Assembly: GCA_032690845.1 (NCBI GenBank)
Contig: CM064426.1
Span: 74,760,403 to 74,824,402, forward strand
Origin: Eleusine coracana subsp. coracana
Lineage: Eukaryota > Streptophyta > Magnoliopsida > Poales > Poaceae
DNA: 64,000 nucleotides
Direction: 5' to 3'
Shown here: positions 44,334-56,765 of the stretch, piece after piece
Layout: the number at the start of each line of letters is the position of its first letter
How positions within the stretch are numbered: position 1 is the stretch's first letter
Translations under genes and position numbers: made by a program
The notes under the pieces: generated by a model
What the model was told of the DNA's origin: nothing
Database searches by the model: none
What the model saw: only the letters and a program-made list of their open reading frames with translations

Positions 44334-46515
44334 TTTGATTTATCTATTTATATTTTTATTATAATTTTTGTATATATATTTTTCCTATAGTAAACAGAAA
44401 TACACGAGTATAGATCCGTGGGAGCACTAGATATCCTCTCTAGTATGTACTCCCTCCGTCCCTCAAAGGATGTCCATGTAGGATTTAAATGTTCAATTTA
44501 GCTGGAGCGGTAAAAGACTCTACTACCCCTATTGATTCCTTCATTAATAGTATAAAAGAAATAGGTTACCCCTATTGATTCCTCCCTAAATTTTGTCCTA
44601 TTAGCTAGATGAACATTTTTTGTGGGACAAAATTTAAATACTAAATGGACATCCTTTAGAGGACGGAGGGAGTATGACATTGTGTGGACACTGTCAAACA
44701 AAAAAAGGACTGTATGTCTAGGACGAGGAGGTGTGCTACAGTGAGGTCTCAAGATTTTATAAGATGAGTTTCCACCTGAACAATGACATGAGCCTTTAAT
44801 CCGTCCGGCAGTAGCACGCACGAATCGTGAGATGCTCGTGTCAAAAAAGAAAAAAAGAATCGTAAGATTCTGCTGAGCCCACTAGGTACTACTCCAGCTT
44901 GCAGACTATTCCAACAGCCCTCCTCTTTCCTGACATGCGGACCGCATTATCGCAAATGGAGAAGGGACCACCTCACCCTGTCGCATCAATCACAACGTCA
45001 GTGGGTCCCCCGGTCACATGGCACATGCTAAATCAGGAAGGAGACGCTCGCCTGCGACTTGCAACAGACGCTACTAGTGTCTTTACCATGGCCAAAACCG
45101 CCCTCGATAGCGCTGCGCCGTCCGAGTCCGACGCGGACGCCCACGGAAAGAAAAGGAACCACTAACCGGATAAGGCCTCGATCGGACGCCGCCGCATGCA
45201 GCAGCTCAGCTACACACCCACAGGCCACAGCGAACGCCGTGCCGACACATGCTGTGGTCGTGGAGGCGCGTAATTCGTCGCGTGCGTTGCTTTTGCTTGT
45301 CCAGTAGCCGAGCAGAAAAAGATTCGAGAAGCGAGGAACTAGCAAAGAGAACCCAGCTGGTCTAGTTGTTAATAATTAGTCATTTTAGGTTAATTCGATT
45401 GCAGCATGGAAGTTGGCCTGATTTTTCTATCCCTTTCAACAACACCAGTTCATTTCCGCACCAAGTTACATGGACGACCATCAAGTCAGTGACCAAGGTA
45501 GTATACATTTGTAAGAGCATCTTCAGCAAAGTTGATAGAATTAAAGATCTAAAATTTATTTTAGATCTGGAAAAGAGGTGATTTAAGGAGAAATTTTGTA
45601 TTTTTCTCTAGCAGAATACCTAAATCTGGTTATCTATAAAGAAAATCTTAAAAATTCTAGTAACTTCAAAGGATTTCTTGATAAAATGACAAGGTATAGA
45701 AAAATACTGAATAATTAGAATATTTCTAGAGGTCTTTTCTATAAAACACATGACCAACCTTCACTACAAAGGATCATCGATGGGCACCATCCAGCTCCAA
45801 GCCTAGAGAGTCAGGTCGCTGAACTCGCGTGTGCGGCCTTGCCTCACATCACCTTGCACTCCTCCTAAAGGCTCACCACTGGCCTCGTGCGACCTCGCAG
45901 CAGAGCCAAGAAGAGGGGGATGATGGAGCTTGGCCTTGGGGTGGCACCATATTTGGCGATAGGATAGGGTGGCGTCGTTAAGGGGGACGATGCATAGGGC
46001 GTTTAGCCAATGATAAGGTCTTGACAACTAGATCCTGTGGTTGGCGGGATGGAGAACGGAGGTGGGGGCAGAAGTCTTCGTGACTGGCGATTTGGCTTTG
46101 ACACGCGTGTACATAAGTTTTAGGTTGTAAGGAAACGAATCTCTATCTTTGGGCTCAAGAGGTAGAAAAATAGATCATGTGTTAAAAATTTTAGATGTAT
46201 AATATCAATCCAGATACTTGTTAGAGCTGTTTTGTTTTTCCAGTTTGTAGACTTTCAGGTAGTGTTATGCTATAATAATTACAAACCAATATGTCGGACC
46301 ATTGTATAGCAAGTGTCGTGCTCAATTCTTCATAAACAAATCCTAGCTAGACCACTTCTAAGCATGTCAGCGAAACAAGGTTCCATTAAAGTAATGAGAT
46401 TATTATTATTATTTTGTGAGGAAGTAATGAGATTATGGCTACACGCAATCTATTTCTTCAGGATTTAATTCTACATATTTTCTAAGTTTTAATCAACTGA
46501 TTTTTTTATAAAAAT
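44334..46515. other. intergenic; one Stowaway, otherwise nothing recognised
   Basis: Aside from the Stowaway at 44450-44672, a GC-rich island at 44890-45320 has overlapping short frames on both strands but no recognised motif. The rest is AT-rich. Confidence 0.5.
44450..44672. mobile_element. Stowaway MITE (223 bp)
   Basis: The ends are ctccctccgtccctcaaagg and the inverse cctttagaggacggagggag, with TA on both sides. An internal second inverted pair (acccctattgattcctt) is repeated at 44525 and 44570. Confidence 0.9.
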
Positions 46516-46775
46516 TATAAATTAGAGGAGTTTTACTGTCCAAAATACTGGTTGGCTAATAGTTTGAGGATAATTTCGTAATTATATTATTAAGTAATAA
46601 ATTTATATTTATTTTCATGATAGAATATTAAGTCTATAAAATTATTAAAATATTAGTTTATCTTAAAAAAATATAAAATATTAGTTATTAATTAAATTGT
46701 TAATATAACTTTATTTATAACAATAAAAACTAATTACTATAAATCTACAACTTATATTTTGGACAATAAAAATCC
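46516..46775. mobile_element. AT-rich MITE, copy 3 (best-defined)
   Basis: The left end gaggagttttactgtccaaa and the inverse of the right end gaggatttttattgtccaaa form terminal inverted repeats of at least 20 bp with three mismatches. Length about 260 bp. It is the most complete of three family members in this window. Confidence 0.8.
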
Positions 46776-49575
46776 TCATAAATTATTGGATTTAAATTTA
46801 ATAGCTCCGACTTAATTCTGTCATTCATATCGATTTTTCCTCGCATTGTCCTACTATTTGGAACATGAAATGCGACGAGTGTAATCGAAATACGCTGCAG
46901 GTAGCCAAGCGGCGCGCACATGCAGCACCGTATCACGCCGAGAACAAACACGATGATCTATCCGTTCCAACGCCGTGGGAACATGCCTGCTGCCTGCTGG
47001 GTCACTCGAATCACATACCGAATCGGGAAGGACAATACGCCGATGTCTCCTCACTCCCTGATGCAGATAGCTCCGGGCCAGCCGACACACCGGATAAGGT
47101 GTTTAAACAATTGCGCCGCGGAATGGCGCCGCCAATGGCCGTCCGACACACTATGGCTCTCGTGAAGCATGGAAATTGTATGCTCGACGAGTAGCCGAGC
47201 AGGTGTGGAGCCTGGCATGGAGAGCTGCGAGAACCAGATTCTGAGGGGTCGATCTAGCCCGATGGACCGTAAAAAGATGTTACCCTGAACCTGCCCGCTC
47301 GGCAAAGGTGGCATGCATGTCACTCTTATTAAGCATGCAGATGTTGAGCTCAATATGGCTCATTCTCCTCCCGAGATAATTTACTGGTCCTCTGAGTCAC
47401 CGAGGTTGAGGTCAATAAACATGGTTCATGTCGTTCTGAATATCTTGCTTGCCCTTTTGATTGCATTTACATTGTGCATACACTATTTTGGTAATCAATA
47501 GTTTTTAGAGTACTAACTATATCATAACAAATAATTTTTTAAGATCATCTTCAAAAGAGCCCCATAAACTCTCTCTAAATCAAATTAGAAAATTTTAATA
47601 AAAAAATGATTTTCAATAGCTCCCCAAACAACTCAAAGATTTATTATCTCTCTAATTTCATCTCATTTATAGCTAGAAATAAGAAAAAAAATTGGACTCA
47701 AATTCTTGTACTCCCAAGAGAATTAATGTGGTTGTGGCCTGAAATATTGACATGTGGTCTAATCAATAGTTTTCTTGATCTATTTTTAAGAGAGAACTAT
47801 CGGAAAAGACAACAAAATTTTTCCTAATAATTTTTAAGTTGTTACCAAAAACACTGTTTTGGGATCTATTTTTTGAAGAGATTTTAGAGTGGCTCTAACT
47901 CACGTACTATTTAACTAACATTTACTCAAGTGTGGCAAATTCCCTTGACTCGACCCTTACCAACTTGTAGAGATCCTCACGACAATTGAGCAAACACAAA
48001 TAAAAAAAATAAAAAAAATGAGCAAACACAAGGATCACTCTTCGCACGTCAATAATTGGAAGTGTTTTCTTAGTTAGTTATCCTTGGCCTAAAATCAAAG
48101 GGCTGTGAACCTCTGTATCACACGAGAAATAAACTAAAACAAGTGCTAACAGGACGTGGGCGATTTACTTGTGAGCCTGTTCTGCTTGACAAGGAACGAC
48201 TGATCTGAATGAGTAAACCGTGCTGACTCCTTTACGATTAGAGCAGAGCCAGAGCTGACGTGGCTCCTAACCAAGCTTGGAGCTTAGCCTCTGGCCCACC
48301 TCGTGTCTTGTGAAAGGCGCATAACTATTGCAGCACATGGCAATCTAAAACGTAAACAAGAACTGCGGTTGACCCTTTCAGCAGAAGAAACAGAAACTGA
48401 AGCAATTTAACCCAAATTCATGCGTTCTGAACAGAAAACCAAATCATATTATCCAGAACCATTGACCAGTTCCAACAAAATTATAGAGGCTGTAATAATA
48501 TGCGAAGATAAACAGAGAGTCTATAATCGCCATACATATATATGGAGGTAGGAGCAAGTCGCAATCCTCGTCTCCCTCGCCGTACAGCTAATGCAAAAAC
48601 ACTTTCCGCAACGCGCATTGTTTGGTCCGGCAATTTGCCTTCTCCCTTTTCTAGAAGCCGTTTCATGAGCTTTCTGGCAGCGACAGTGATGCCTCGGTTC
48701 CGTGTACACGTCCACAACGACATAAATCCATTTCGAACAGAAGGATTACCACTTGACCATCTGCTAAACAGACCAGACAATCGGAGAAGGCAACCCTTGT
48801 TGGAAGCGACGTCAAATCGAGCAAGGCCAAATGCACAGAAATGGCATGGAAGCATTGGCATGATGAACTTTCTCATCTTCATCGGGGTTCAGTAGCTGTC
48901 AGTCATGGGGTTGACATCCCAACTTTACACAAGGAATCTTCTCTTCTCACCAGCTCTATCCATTGCCACACCAGTAATCTCTGTTCTGTTCTAATAGAAT
49001 TCAGGTATGATCCAGGCCAACAACAGTTGAATAACAGACTTCTAATTAAGTATTAAATGAAAAGATAAGGCATATATCATGGTTCTATAAAGTACCCAGT
49101 TTTCATATAGATAATATTGAAAGGAGGAACTCTGAACTCTCTTCCATTAGATGGTGTATATAATACAGCACATTCCGACATCAAACCAGATCAACGGTCT
49201 GAGCCCTAAATGTCAGCGAAGAGTCTATCCAGCAACAGGAATACACAATAGCCATCTCAAATGCATAAACGAACTCTCCATGCACCAAAAGAGGCAAAAA
49301 ACGCTCCACCCTATTTTCTACATACTAGCACAGTATGCATGCATACACAAACATGAGGTAACTACTAGCAGGTGCAGTTCCTAGAGGCTAAATCATCACT
49401 AGCAAGCTACTACAGGTACTCCTTCATTCTACATACTAGTAATCCTTCCGAGAGACAAGCACGTTTGAAAGACAATGGGGAAACTACCAGTCTCAAAAAG
49501 ATGGAACTGTCCAGTTGGCCTTTGAAGCTTCTTATTCTCACGCCGATTCGCACCTCTGTACCGATGAGTACATCA
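46776..49575. other. intergenic 3' of PYL; no gene recognised
   Basis: 46.85-47.35 kb is GC-richer and open in several frames without known motifs. 48481-48895 is open on both strands for more than 115 codons (minus 133 aa, plus 117 aa), with nothing recognised. 49.0-49.57 kb is likely the 3' UTR and flank of the PYL gene. Confidence 0.45.
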
Positions 49576-51049
49576 TTAGTCAAGTGGAGATGTAGGTGAC
49601 TGAACTGCTAGCCGCTCAGATACCTCTGCAAGAGACGTGAGGTTGCACTTGATCACAGCCTCGACGAAGTAGCAGGTCTCGTCCTTTGTGTTGCCTTCGG
49701 GCACATCCACCACAAAGGACTCGATCACAAGTGTTCCAGGCCTCCCGTCAATGCTCTCCGGGTGGACAGTGATGATGGATGAGTAGTTCTGAAGAAGCAG
49801 CAACACAGCTCATCAGTATGGAAAAGCTTTAAGCAGTAGTAAAGACCGTCATTGCATATCCATGTCATATTGCTTCATCGCACGTCAACAATTCTATATC
49901 ACAAAATTATCATCCTGAAGATTAAATTAAAAACAGAGGAACTAATGATGACAGCCTCCTAAACCAATGCCCTTTCGTGCCAGTACTGACCAGGAGTCAA
50001 CTTAATTTGTAAAGCTTATGATCAAGATCCCTTCTGCTGTAAGCACAGAAGTTTTTTTTGACACAACTGTAAGCACAGAAGTTACTAAGAGCAAGGAAAC
50101 TACTCCTGTATAGGCACTAAGTGGCTAATCTAGCTGATTGTATTCTTACAGCAGATCATTACATGCAGAAACGAAGGTGTTTGACACTCACAAGTCACAA
50201 CAAGAGCAGTTCTAATCCTGAAACAACAACTAGTGCATTCATTCATCGGATTAATCAAACGATTAATTCTGCATGCGATTCGCAATGCAGAATTGCAGAT
50301 AATTACACCTCGCAGTGAAATGTAAACCAGAGCAAGCAATCAGGATGCAAGGAAACAGAGCGTGTGCCGAAATGTAAATCAGCAGCCGGAGTACGGACCT
50401 GGAGGCGGTGGTCGCCGCCGACGAACTTGACGCTGAGCAGGTGCTCGTCGTCGTCGAGGCGCTCGAGCCGCTCGGTGCTGGTGGTGGCCGGGAGGCCGGT
50501 CTTGACGTTGACGTCGCGCAGGCTGCCGATCTCGAGCTCCCCGCCCCGCACGACGCAGCGCGCGACGAACGGCTTGTACTTCTGCGGCTGGTCGAAGCTC
50601 CGCACCAGCGACCACACCTGCGATCGAAATCACCCTTGAAACGAAAGGCGGGGCAGAGCAAGCAAGAGAGGGAACAGAGCACACGCAAAATCAATCCAGT
50701 CCCAGAGAATAAAATACAAATCCGCGACCAAGCAAGGCTCAACGAGAGCTCCAGATCCGCGGATCACCAGCCGAGGCAAGCTGCCAACAACCGCAGGGAA
50801 AAAAAGAAGGGATATCATCATAGGAAAAGAGAGGGGGGAAGGGTGCGATCGTACGAGGTGGACGGGCGCCTTGATGTGCTTGACGAGGGTGGAGGTGCAC
50901 TGGTGGTCCGCCGGCGTGTGGCGGTGCAGCCGGCGCACGTGCTCCGCCTCCCCTCCCGGCCCGGCGCCGTTGGACATCACCACCGCCGCCGCCGGCTCGG
51001 CACCGACCCTCACCACCCGCGCCGCGCCGCCGCCGACCAGGCCCACCAT
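49576..51049 (-). CDS. PYL5: ABA receptor PYR/PYL/RCAR (PYL5/RCAR5-like), three exons
   Basis: Cytosolic/nuclear START-fold receptor for abscisic acid; with ABA bound it inhibits clade A PP2C phosphatases and so releases SnRK2 kinases. Exons (minus): 51049-50855, 50617-50399, 49788-49576, giving 208 aa. The donors are ctc/gtacga and cag/gtccgt. Key features: the Lys in VKHIKAPVHLVWSLVRSFDQ that contacts the ABA carboxylate, the gate loop GLPAT (residues 106-110), the latch HRL (135-137), and the C-terminal helix FVEAVIKCNLTSLAEVSERL. All are intact. The N-terminus is Gly/Ala/Val-rich. From memory it matches rice PYL5/RCAR5 closely; the tail here is SPLD and not SPLEQ. The first exon and upstream region are very GC-rich, as for many grass genes. 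Confidence 0.94.
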
Positions 51050-51480
51050 CGCGGGCTGATTGGATCCCTTCCGACCTCCTCTTGTTATTCCCCCTTCCGA
51101 TCCGACCGCTCGCTCGCTCGCGCCTCTCTGTCTCTCTAGCTCCTGCGCTCGCGTTGCTTGCCTGGACGAGAGAGAGGAAGAGAGAGAGAAGAGTGGTTTG
51201 GGGGTGATCGGTTTGGCTGGGTTCTTCCTCACACGGACGGGACGGGGGCGGGTACAAAAATCTGCGGGTGCGAGGAGAGAGGTGGGACCCGCCCACGAGT
51301 TATCCATGCGCGGGGACCGAGGGTGGCCGGGCGGGAGTGCGTGCGCCCGGTCCATGGACCACCCACAGCACCTCTCTCGGTGGGGTGTGGGTTGGTCGGT
51401 CCGGTCGGTCGGTTTGCTAGCTTAGCCGGGAGGGTACACATAACGCGGCTGACCCGGCCGGCGGTGATATTTTCGCGTTC
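51050..51480 (-). promoter_or_regulatory. GC-rich 5' UTR/promoter region of PYL gene
   Basis: High GC with CpG-rich text and pyrimidine/purine runs (gagagagaggaagagagag near 51168-51190), typical of a grass housekeeping-type promoter. No clear TATA box. Long frames on both strands here are a by-product of GC content. Confidence 0.5.
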
Positions 51481-53379
51481 TCGAGCGAGGTCGGTGGGTC
51501 ACGCAGGAAAATATCCTAGCACAGTGTACGCGAAAGTATACTGTCTGCTTCTGTTGAAGCAAACTCAACTTTTGTCACAAGCACAGCGACACATGCAAAT
51601 AAGTTGCACGCGTTTCTGCGTTCACACACAAATAGAAATCAGCAGAGCCCATATCATACATCTTCAAAATGAAAACAACATCGTCATTTTTACAGAGTTT
51701 ATAGGTTCTCTTTATCATATTTCTTAACTTTCAATCTGATAATTTGTTATTTTCAGTTTTGATTTTTTTATAAAATTATCTATATAATAATTATAAATTA
51801 TTAGATGGATGGTATAAAATCGTAATTTAAAATTGTTCAAACTTTAATTGATTGAAAGTTCATGTTATAGTTCTTATGACTTAAAATATTACATTCTTAA
51901 ATTTCACTATTTTATACTATTAAAATACACACAATAAATTTCTATACCACACCCAAGTACCCAACTTCATAATATTATTAAAATCACTATACAAGTCAAA
52001 CACCACATGAAGTTGTCCACGGACCTGGTGCACAGTGCTCGTGGGGCTACGGCCATTTTCTTTACAATATCCACCTACAGTGGGCCTGGCAAAGCCGGTT
52101 GCAGCAGCGCCGACTGCCTCCCGTACCGGCAGTCGCGATCATTGACACATGGGGCCTCCCTGTTGGATCCACCAGTCAGCGACTACAGTGTATTGTTTGC
52201 CTCTTTACCACTTTGGTACACTCCCACCGTAACTATGCCCTGGTTTCTTCACCACCGGCGAAGAATCCTCATTGGACCTTGCGGTACCCGGTCACAGGCA
52301 AATGGGCCCGGTGCTGTGTTCGGGCGCTGAGCCGGAGCGATCCGGCATACTGGACCAAGTCGCCGGCCGATGCTTCACCTCGTCACGCCAAGAGAGTGGC
52401 CTAACGCTGACGTCGTACCAGCAACTGGATGGAACGAGAGGTGGCAAACGCAAGCGATTGAACGTTTTTAGCTCCCTCTTTGTTATTTTCTGGATTCGCG
52501 TTATATATGCCGCAAGGAAAGGAAAAGGAAAGAAGGAAAATGATTCCTTCAATGGTGCATCGTAGCATGAAAGTGATCAAGTTGCGCCTCTTGATTGATC
52601 TGGCTAAAGCCAAAGCATTTGAAAATAAACGTGCCAAAGTACTATTTTTGGGTCTGTTTCGGACTCCATAGTTGGCTTTCTGATTGTAACCTGGGGACTG
52701 GGGTCTTGTAGTATAGTACGTGATGTGCCTAACCTTTTGATCCTATAAAAGCATGCATAATGTGGTCCTCAATGACTACTTACAGACCACAGAACATTTT
52801 GAACATGCCACATATTAGAGAAAATGTTTATTACATGTTCATATATAAATTATACAATATTGTTTAAACCAAAAATACACCCAATATTTAAATGAAAAAC
52901 TAGAGAGTATAATGTACTCTGAATGCAACGAAAATATATAATATCAACAAGTGTAGATTTAATTTTTACATTTCGATACCCACATGCCTAATTCTCTTCC
53001 AATTCATTATAATTGGTTTTCTCATTGTAACCTGAGATCTTCTGTGCACCACTAGGGGCGGAGCTAAGATTGGTTTAGAGGGGATGCTAAGCAAGTGCTA
53101 GGATAGTGAAAACTGTGATCACATCAACAATCCTTTATATTGATTAAGTGCAAACTTAAGCCTGTATGTCCTTGGACAGGGGGTGTTACAGCCCCCTCCC
53201 CCTCCCCACCCCACAACACCCCTTGTAGCTCGCCTAGTGCATCGCACCATGTTGTTTATGATGTTGAGGCACCATGTCAGGAACAAAGGGAGGTGAGGCG
53301 GATGTCACTACATTATGATCGGAACATGAGCCCATGAGTGAGGACAAAAGTAAAACAAAGAAAATTTGGTGTATCATGT
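51481..53379. other. intergenic; no gene recognised
   Basis: Contains AT-rich sequence, a GC-richer patch at 52010-52420 with several overlapping short frames, and a Pro-coding C-rich run at 53190-53220. No conserved motif is seen. Confidence 0.45.
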
Positions 53380-54650
53380 GTCACACATAGGTGGTTTGGC
53401 ATGTCCTACATGTTGCAGTGTGAGGGCATCATGATCACGATGTGAGGTGGTGGGCATGACAAGAGGGAGATGGGTTGGATTTGATGGGTTTTGCAATAAA
53501 GACATAGGGTTGCATGTCAAGAGGAGAGGATAACGAGGCGGATTTGGTGGATCTTGCATCATCATTGTTATGACCTAAGGTGTGATGACAAGAGATGGAT
53601 TAGGAGGACCTAGTCGGCCCTTCGCGTTATCAAGTCATCACGGTCATAGCGTGAGACGGTGGGCAGGAGGTAGATGGGGAGGATTTCATGTCTAATGCTG
53701 TCAAGACAAGAGACTGAGTAGGATGAGAGGAAAGTAAGGCAGATTTGGTGGGCCTTGCATCATAGTTAGGACCTAAGGCGATGTGATATGAGAAGAGTGA
53801 TGATGTGAGGTGGATTTGGTAAGTCTCGCATGTCGTTAAATCATCACAGTCATAATGTAAGGCAAATTTGGCAGGCACTACATGTTGTCATCAGGTCATC
53901 ACAGTCATGATGTGAGATGGTTGGCACGTCACAAGTGATATAGTGGATTTGATGGGTAATACAGTCAAAAGATAAAGGCAATGAGCCAGAATTAGAGGAG
54001 AACGAGGAAGATTTGATGGGTCTCATTGTAGTTAGGACCTAATGTGGTGTGAGATGTATGTCAGGAAGAAGATTAGGCGGTTTTGGCGAGTCTTGCATGT
54101 TGTTAGGTCATCACGTTCACGAGATGGGGCGGATTTAGTAGTCCCTGCATGTTGTTAGATCATCAGATAGTGGGAAGGACAAGAGGAAGATGGTGCAGAT
54201 TTTAGGGGTAATACAGTCAAGGTCCAAGGTTATGCATCGAAACAAGAGGAGAACGAGGCGGATTTCATGGGTCTTGCATCACGGGTCAGACCTAAGACAA
54301 TGTGACATGACAAGAGGGAGATGAGGTGGATTTGGTAGGTCTTACATGTTGTTAGGTCATCATGGTAATGATGTGAGGCAGTGGATATGACAAGAAAGGA
54401 GATGAGGCAACACATGTTGTTACTACATTGTGGTCAAAACACAAGTCTACAAGTCAGGATGCGAGGGAGGCAAGGTGGATTTGGTAAGGTCGAGAATCAC
54501 AATTACGACCAAAAGCGGTGCGTCATGACAAGAGGGAGATGAGGTGTACGTGGCACATCTTACATATTAATTAGAGCGTCCCGATCAAGGATTGAAGCAA
54601 TTGGCAAGATAAGAGGGAGATGAGTCAGATTTGGTAGGCCATGCAGTATG
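53380..54650. repeat. degenerate complex tandem repeat
   Basis: Phrases such as tcatcacagtcatgatgtgag, gacaagagggagatga, ggcggatttggtggg and cttgcatgttgttagg recur many times in similar order (tcatcac blocks at about 53636, 53832, 53897, 54107, 54357). Spacing varies from about 65 to 250 bp. It lies directly upstream of the gypsy gag and may be part of that element's LTR or leader. Confidence 0.75.
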
Positions 54651-55354
54651 GTTACACCTTCGGAAGAAGAGCTAAAGGATGCGCCTCCTTCCTCACCACC
54701 TCATAGAATGGCTAGTCGTGCCCCACCAGCTTACGTCATCCCCAACCTTGATGAGAATTAGGTGGTTTATCCCTTAGTGGCTTCATAGGTGTTGATTAGT
54801 GTTATCGAGTTGAATAAATGTAATAGTTTCACGAGAGAGTCTTAGCATTTGCACGTCTTTTTGTTTGGTTTGCTAGTTTGATTTGGTGTGATGAGTGTGG
54901 TTTGGATTTTTTTTTGTAATGAGTGCCGATATGATGCAAGGCATGTCTTGCAACCACATCCTTATACTATACTTTCATTTTATTTTAATAAAGATTAGTT
55001 AATTTAGGATATCTCTTTATCTACCTCTTTTGTTTCACACCTCTTCTCTGCTTTACCTTATCATATCCTTGCACTCTACCTATATCTTCTACCCGTTTTT
55101 GCTTACCATACCCTAATTTACATCAGATGGCAAGAGGTGGAAACCACAACATGAATGACAACAATGAGGACCAGGAGCAGCCACCCCCTCAGTACTCTAT
55201 GGAGCAGCTCATGGCCATGCAGACACAACTTCTCTAAACCATGCACCAGACCCTAGTGCAACAATAGAACAACCATGTTGCAGGAGCTGCTCCCCAACCT
55301 AGAGACAAGCTTGGAGATTTCCAGCGAACCAAGCCTCTAACTTTCTCTCACTCT

Positions 55355-56227
55355 ATGGAGCCCATAGATGCAGATGATTGGCTAAAGACCATTGACAAGA
55401 AGCTGCAAGTCGCTCAATGCAACAACAGGGAGAAGGTGTTGTTTACCGCACACCAGCTTGTTGGATCCGCTGCTAATTGGTGGGATGCTTATGTTACAGC
55501 GTATGAGGAGCCAAATAGTATTAACTGGCAGGATTTCAAAAACAGTTTTAGGTCTCACTATGTGCCTCAGGGAGTAATGAAGATGAAGAAGAAGGAGTTT
55601 CAAGATCTGAAGCAAGGGTCAATGTCAGTAAGCGAGTATGTCGCTCGTTTCACCCAGTTGTCTAGGTATGCCCCAGGAGAAGTGAACACTGATGAGAAGA
55701 AGTGTGAGTGTTTCCTTGATAGACTTTATCATGGTCTTGCCTATGCACTTGAGGCTGGTAACTATGTGAACTTTCAAGAGATGGTGGATAAAACTCTAGT
55801 CCTGGAGAACAGAAGGGCGAAGATGGATAACAAGCGCAAGATAGGGCATCAAGGCCAGCAAGGAGGCAACAACACTAGGCCTCACATTGGATCATCTTCT
55901 AGTGGACCTGTATTCTATTCTGGACAACAGAGTGGACAACAAAGAACTCAACCTGCAGTCCAAGGATTCTTTACCCCTCAACGCCAGATTCAATGCTCCA
56001 ACTCTCAGACGCCTCCCATGTCAGCTCAAACCCAACAGAGGACCAATGGAAATCAAACACCTACCACCAACAGGAACTGCTATAAGTGTGGAGAAAAGGG
56101 TCACTTTGCTAACCAATGCTCCAATCTGCAGACGCGCCAACCTCCAACCCAAGATGTTGCCCCAACACCCAACCGCAATGGTAACTCTGCCCCGACAGCA
56201 GCCAAGCAGAATTATGCTATAGGATGA
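55355..56227 (+). pseudogene. gypsy gag with CCHC zinc knuckle
   Basis: 290 codons open. The retrotransposon gag domain is at residues about 1-130 (DADDWLKTIDKKLQ; LVGSAANWWDAYV; MKKKEFQDLKQGSMSVSEYV). A Gln/Asn/Ser-rich linker follows, then the CCHC box CYKCGEKGHFANQC near 56085-56130. Its upstream N-terminus is cut off by two stops. One of the longer surviving frames of any element here, so fairly recent. Confidence 0.88.
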
Positions 56228-56239
56228 GTCAACCAGATT

Positions 56240-56692
56240 GCTCTTGAAGATGCTCAGGAATCTCCAGACGTTGTTCTTGGTATGTTACTCGTCAACTCAA
56301 ACCCTATTGTAGTTTTGTTTGATTTTGGAGCATCACACTCATTCATATCATCCAAATCTGTGGCCAAGTACAACATTCCCATCACCTTGTTCAGGAATAA
56401 GATGATAGTTAGTTCACCTGGAGGAGAATTGAAAGCAAAACATGGATGTCATAAATTAAGTGTTAGAATAGGGGGGGGGGGTGTAGACTTTCCTACAAGT
56501 TTCATCGTTTTGGATTCCAAGGATATAGATGTGATACTCAGGATGGATTGGTTAACCAAGCACAAGAGAATTATAGATTGTGCTAGAAAGATGGTCAAGC
56601 TCACACATTCCAATGTAGCAAAGGTGGAATATGTGCAAAAGCATTGTCACACGACAAGGAAAGGTTCAACAAAGATACACCTGATGAAGTGA
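56240..56692 (+). pseudogene. gypsy aspartic protease, truncated
   Basis: Starts after a stop (TGA at 56225). Active-site region VVLFDFGASHSFIS has Phe-Gly where DSGA is usual (DFGA), and ILRMDWLTKHKRIIDC is the normal flap-to-end block. A run of ten G at 56471-56480 codes Gly-Gly-Gly and marks an unstable spot. Confidence 0.8.
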
Positions 56693-56765
56693 GAGCCTAG
56701 TTACCTTCTTTCTTTTCGATCCTATCTGAATCTCGGGGCGAGATTCCTTTTAAATGGGGTAGATT

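Larger units (their letters stand above)
55126..56692 (+). mobile_element. internally deleted Ty3/gypsy element: gag and protease only
   Basis: Frame from MARGGNHNMNDNNEDQEQPP at 55127 has stops at about 55237 and 55267, then a 290-codon gag piece. After a further stop at 56225 comes the protease (VVLFDFGASHSFIS). There is no RT, RNase H or integrase. Within 70 bp of the end of the protease the sequence changes to the typical 3' end of such elements (ctcggggcgagattcctttt) and a purine tract, so pol was deleted. Confidence 0.87.

Noticed and set aside
44899..45345. Overlapping short ORFs in a GC-rich island
   Set aside because: No motif, both strands open alike; no evidence of a gene.
50263..51727. 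Several 160-240 codon ORFs over the PYL first exons
   Set aside because: They arise from high GC content; only the PYL frame has conserved domains and good splice sites.
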